From positions 1 to 8,482 of the forward strand of contig JAEWEX010000450.1 in NCBI GenBank assembly GCA_023389135.1: a stretch of 8,482 bases of DNA, in the 5' to 3' direction. Shown piece after piece: positions 7,672 to 8,482 of the stretch. Position 1 is the first letter of the stretch. Each line of letters opens with the position of its first letter. A program made the translations under genes and the position numbers. A model generated the notes under the pieces. That model was not told the DNA's origin. It saw nothing but the letters and a program-made list of their open reading frames with translations, and searched no databases. This stretch comes from Pseudomonadota bacterium (lineage in GTDB: Bacteria > Pseudomonadota > Alphaproteobacteria > Rhizobiales > Methylopilaceae).

Positions 7672-7783
7672 CTGTCATCCCGGACGGCCGAAGGCCGATC
7701 CGGGATCCAGGAACATGGTTCCCATCAGACGAGACGGTGTCCCTGGATCCCGGCTCTGCGCTTCGCTTCGGCCGGGATGACAG
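7672..7783. repeat. Two-hairpin palindromic intergenic element
   Basis: This 112-bp element has matched ends CTGTCATCCCGG (7672-7683) and CCGGGATGACAG (7772-7783), plus inner complementary 12-mers CCGGGATCCAGG (7700-7711) and CCTGGATCCCGG (7742-7753). Each half also folds alone: CGGCC/GGCCG nested within TCCCGGA/TCCGGGA on the left (about 7678-7704), and ATCCCGGC/GCCGGGAT on the right (7747-7754 with 7771-7778). The centre holds GGAAC-ATG-GTTCC. There is no transposase and no evident target duplication. It resembles the extragenic palindromic elements of Hyphomicrobiales. It sits 18 bp beyond the nrdJ stop and may end or protect that transcript. Confidence 0.75.
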
Positions 7784-7801
7784 GGTGGCTCGTTCAGCCC
7801 C

Positions 7802-8482
7802 TCAAGAACACCCGCTCGTCGACCCGCAGGTGTCGCACTTCAGGCAGGTGCCGTTGCGCACCATGGTGAAGTTTCCGCATTCCGAGCAGCTTTCGCCCTC
7901 GTAGCCGCGCAGCCTCGCCTGGGCGCGGCGTTCGGCGGTCTCCGCCTTGGCGTCGCGGGCGGGGGCGGCCTCCGGCTCCTTGAAGGCGAGGTGGCCGAAC
8001 GCCGCCTCGATCTCCGCATGGGCCGCCTCCTGCGCCTTGAGCGCGGTCGCGCCCTCGGTGCGGATGCCGGCGGGGGCGGACGGCTTGCCGAGCGCGGTGA
8101 CGTTGCCGCCGCCCGACATCAGCGTCAGGTTCTTGGCCTTCTGGCCCCGCAGCAGGCCGTGAGACACCGGGCTCGCGCCGCCCTCGGGGGCCTTGCCCTC
8201 GTCCACGCCGGTGCCGAGCGCGGTGGCGCCGATGTCCTCGGGGCTGACATGGGCCAGGTCGTGCCGGGCGAGATAGGAGATCGCCAGCTCGCGGAACACG
8301 TAGTCGAGGATCGACGTCGCGTTCTTGATGGCGTCGTTGCCCTGCACGAAGCCCGCCGGCTCGAACCGCGTGAAGGTGAAGGCGTCGACATACTCCTCCA
8401 GCGGCACGCCATATTGGAGGCCCAGCGAGATCGCGATGGCGAAGTTGTTCATCAGGCTGCGGAAGGCGGCGCCCTCCTTGTG
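7802..8482 (-). CDS. nrdJ: Coenzyme-B12-dependent (class II) ribonucleotide reductase, C-terminal part
   Basis: This is the last 226 residues of a long-form class II ribonucleotide reductase, which makes deoxyribonucleotides with an adenosylcobalamin-generated thiyl radical. The frame is open to the right edge (the first visible residues are [20 protein letters not shown]), so the start and catalytic barrel lie outside. Recognisable pieces are the conserved [20 protein letters not shown] and [14 protein letters not shown] blocks, then [10 protein letters not shown] long Ala/Glu/Gly-rich linker follows, and a Cys-rich tail ends the protein: CSEC, CLKCDTC, then a last Cys in SGCS (six Cys within about 28 residues). 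In long-form enzymes this tail is thought to bind zinc and/or relay electrons from thioredoxin to the active site. The stop codon is at 7802-7804, and a palindromic element lies just downstream. Family assignment is confident. Confidence 0.92.
   Translation of the reverse strand, partial: HKEGAAFRSLMNNFAIAISLGLQYGVPLEEYVDAFTFTRFEPAGFVQGNDAIKNATSILDYVFRELAISYLARHDLAHVSPEDIGATALGTGVDEGKAPEGGASPVSHGLLRGQKAKNLTLMSGGGNVTALGKPSAPAGIRTEGATALKAQEAAHAEIEAAFGHLAFKEPEAAPARDAKAETAERRAQARLRGYEGESCSECGNFTMVRNGTCLKCDTCGSTSGCS

Noticed and set aside
7672..7783. Insertion sequence or autonomous transposon
   Set aside because: Only 112 bp, no coding capacity, and no matching flanking direct repeat. Called a palindromic repeat instead.

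Overview
The window is about 8.5 kb of GC-rich, gene-dense chromosomal DNA. It most likely comes from an alphaproteobacterium of the Hyphomicrobiales (Rhizobiales). Support for this comes from a BA14K-family surface protein, an HWE-type histidine kinase with a single-domain response regulator, a coenzyme-B12-dependent ribonucleotide reductase with a Cys-rich tail, an alphaproteobacterial-type ParC, and hairpin-rich intergenic repeats of the kind common in that order. The genus cannot be told from sequence reading alone.

Left end, + strand (1-1412): the 3' end of an ABC permease gene and, after a short gap, a complete periplasmic substrate-binding protein gene of the NMT1/SsuA/TauA type. They form the end of an uptake operon closed by a strong GC hairpin. 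The ATPase gene and the rest of the permease lie outside the window. Next, 1413-1701 is noncoding and holds a dispersed palindromic repeat and a small inverted repeat. A complete parC (topoisomerase IV subunit A) follows on the + strand (1702-3948). Downstream, 3949-4072 holds a second copy of the same repeat family in the opposite orientation, and one of its hairpins plus an A6 tract makes a good intrinsic terminator for the gene arriving from the right.

Middle, - strand (4073-4929): two tandem genes for small secreted basic proteins. One is a BA14K-family protein. The other appears to be a paralogue with the same signal peptide, His/Arg-rich segment and Gly/Ala-rich hydrophobic segment, but it stops where the BA14K domain would begin. 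Its basic part contains an 11-residue tandem duplication visible as two adjoining 33-bp units. The region 4930-5233 is a divergent intergenic region with a near-perfect operator-like palindrome close to the response regulator start.

Right half: a single-domain response regulator (+ strand, to 5665) and a large soluble multi-PAS HWE histidine kinase (- strand, 5625-7535) converge and overlap by 41 bp at their 3' ends. They are a plausible two-component pair. The region 7536-7801 carries a 112-bp two-hairpin palindromic element. The window ends inside the C-terminal part of nrdJ (- strand, 7802-8482), which keeps the complete Cys-rich tail.

Most of the window is ordinary housekeeping and signalling content. 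The points worth a second look are the truncated, repeat-expanded BA14K paralogue, the overlapping convergent kinase/regulator pair with an upstream palindrome, and the structured intergenic repeats. No clear novel defence system, mobile element, CRISPR array, tRNA or rRNA was seen.
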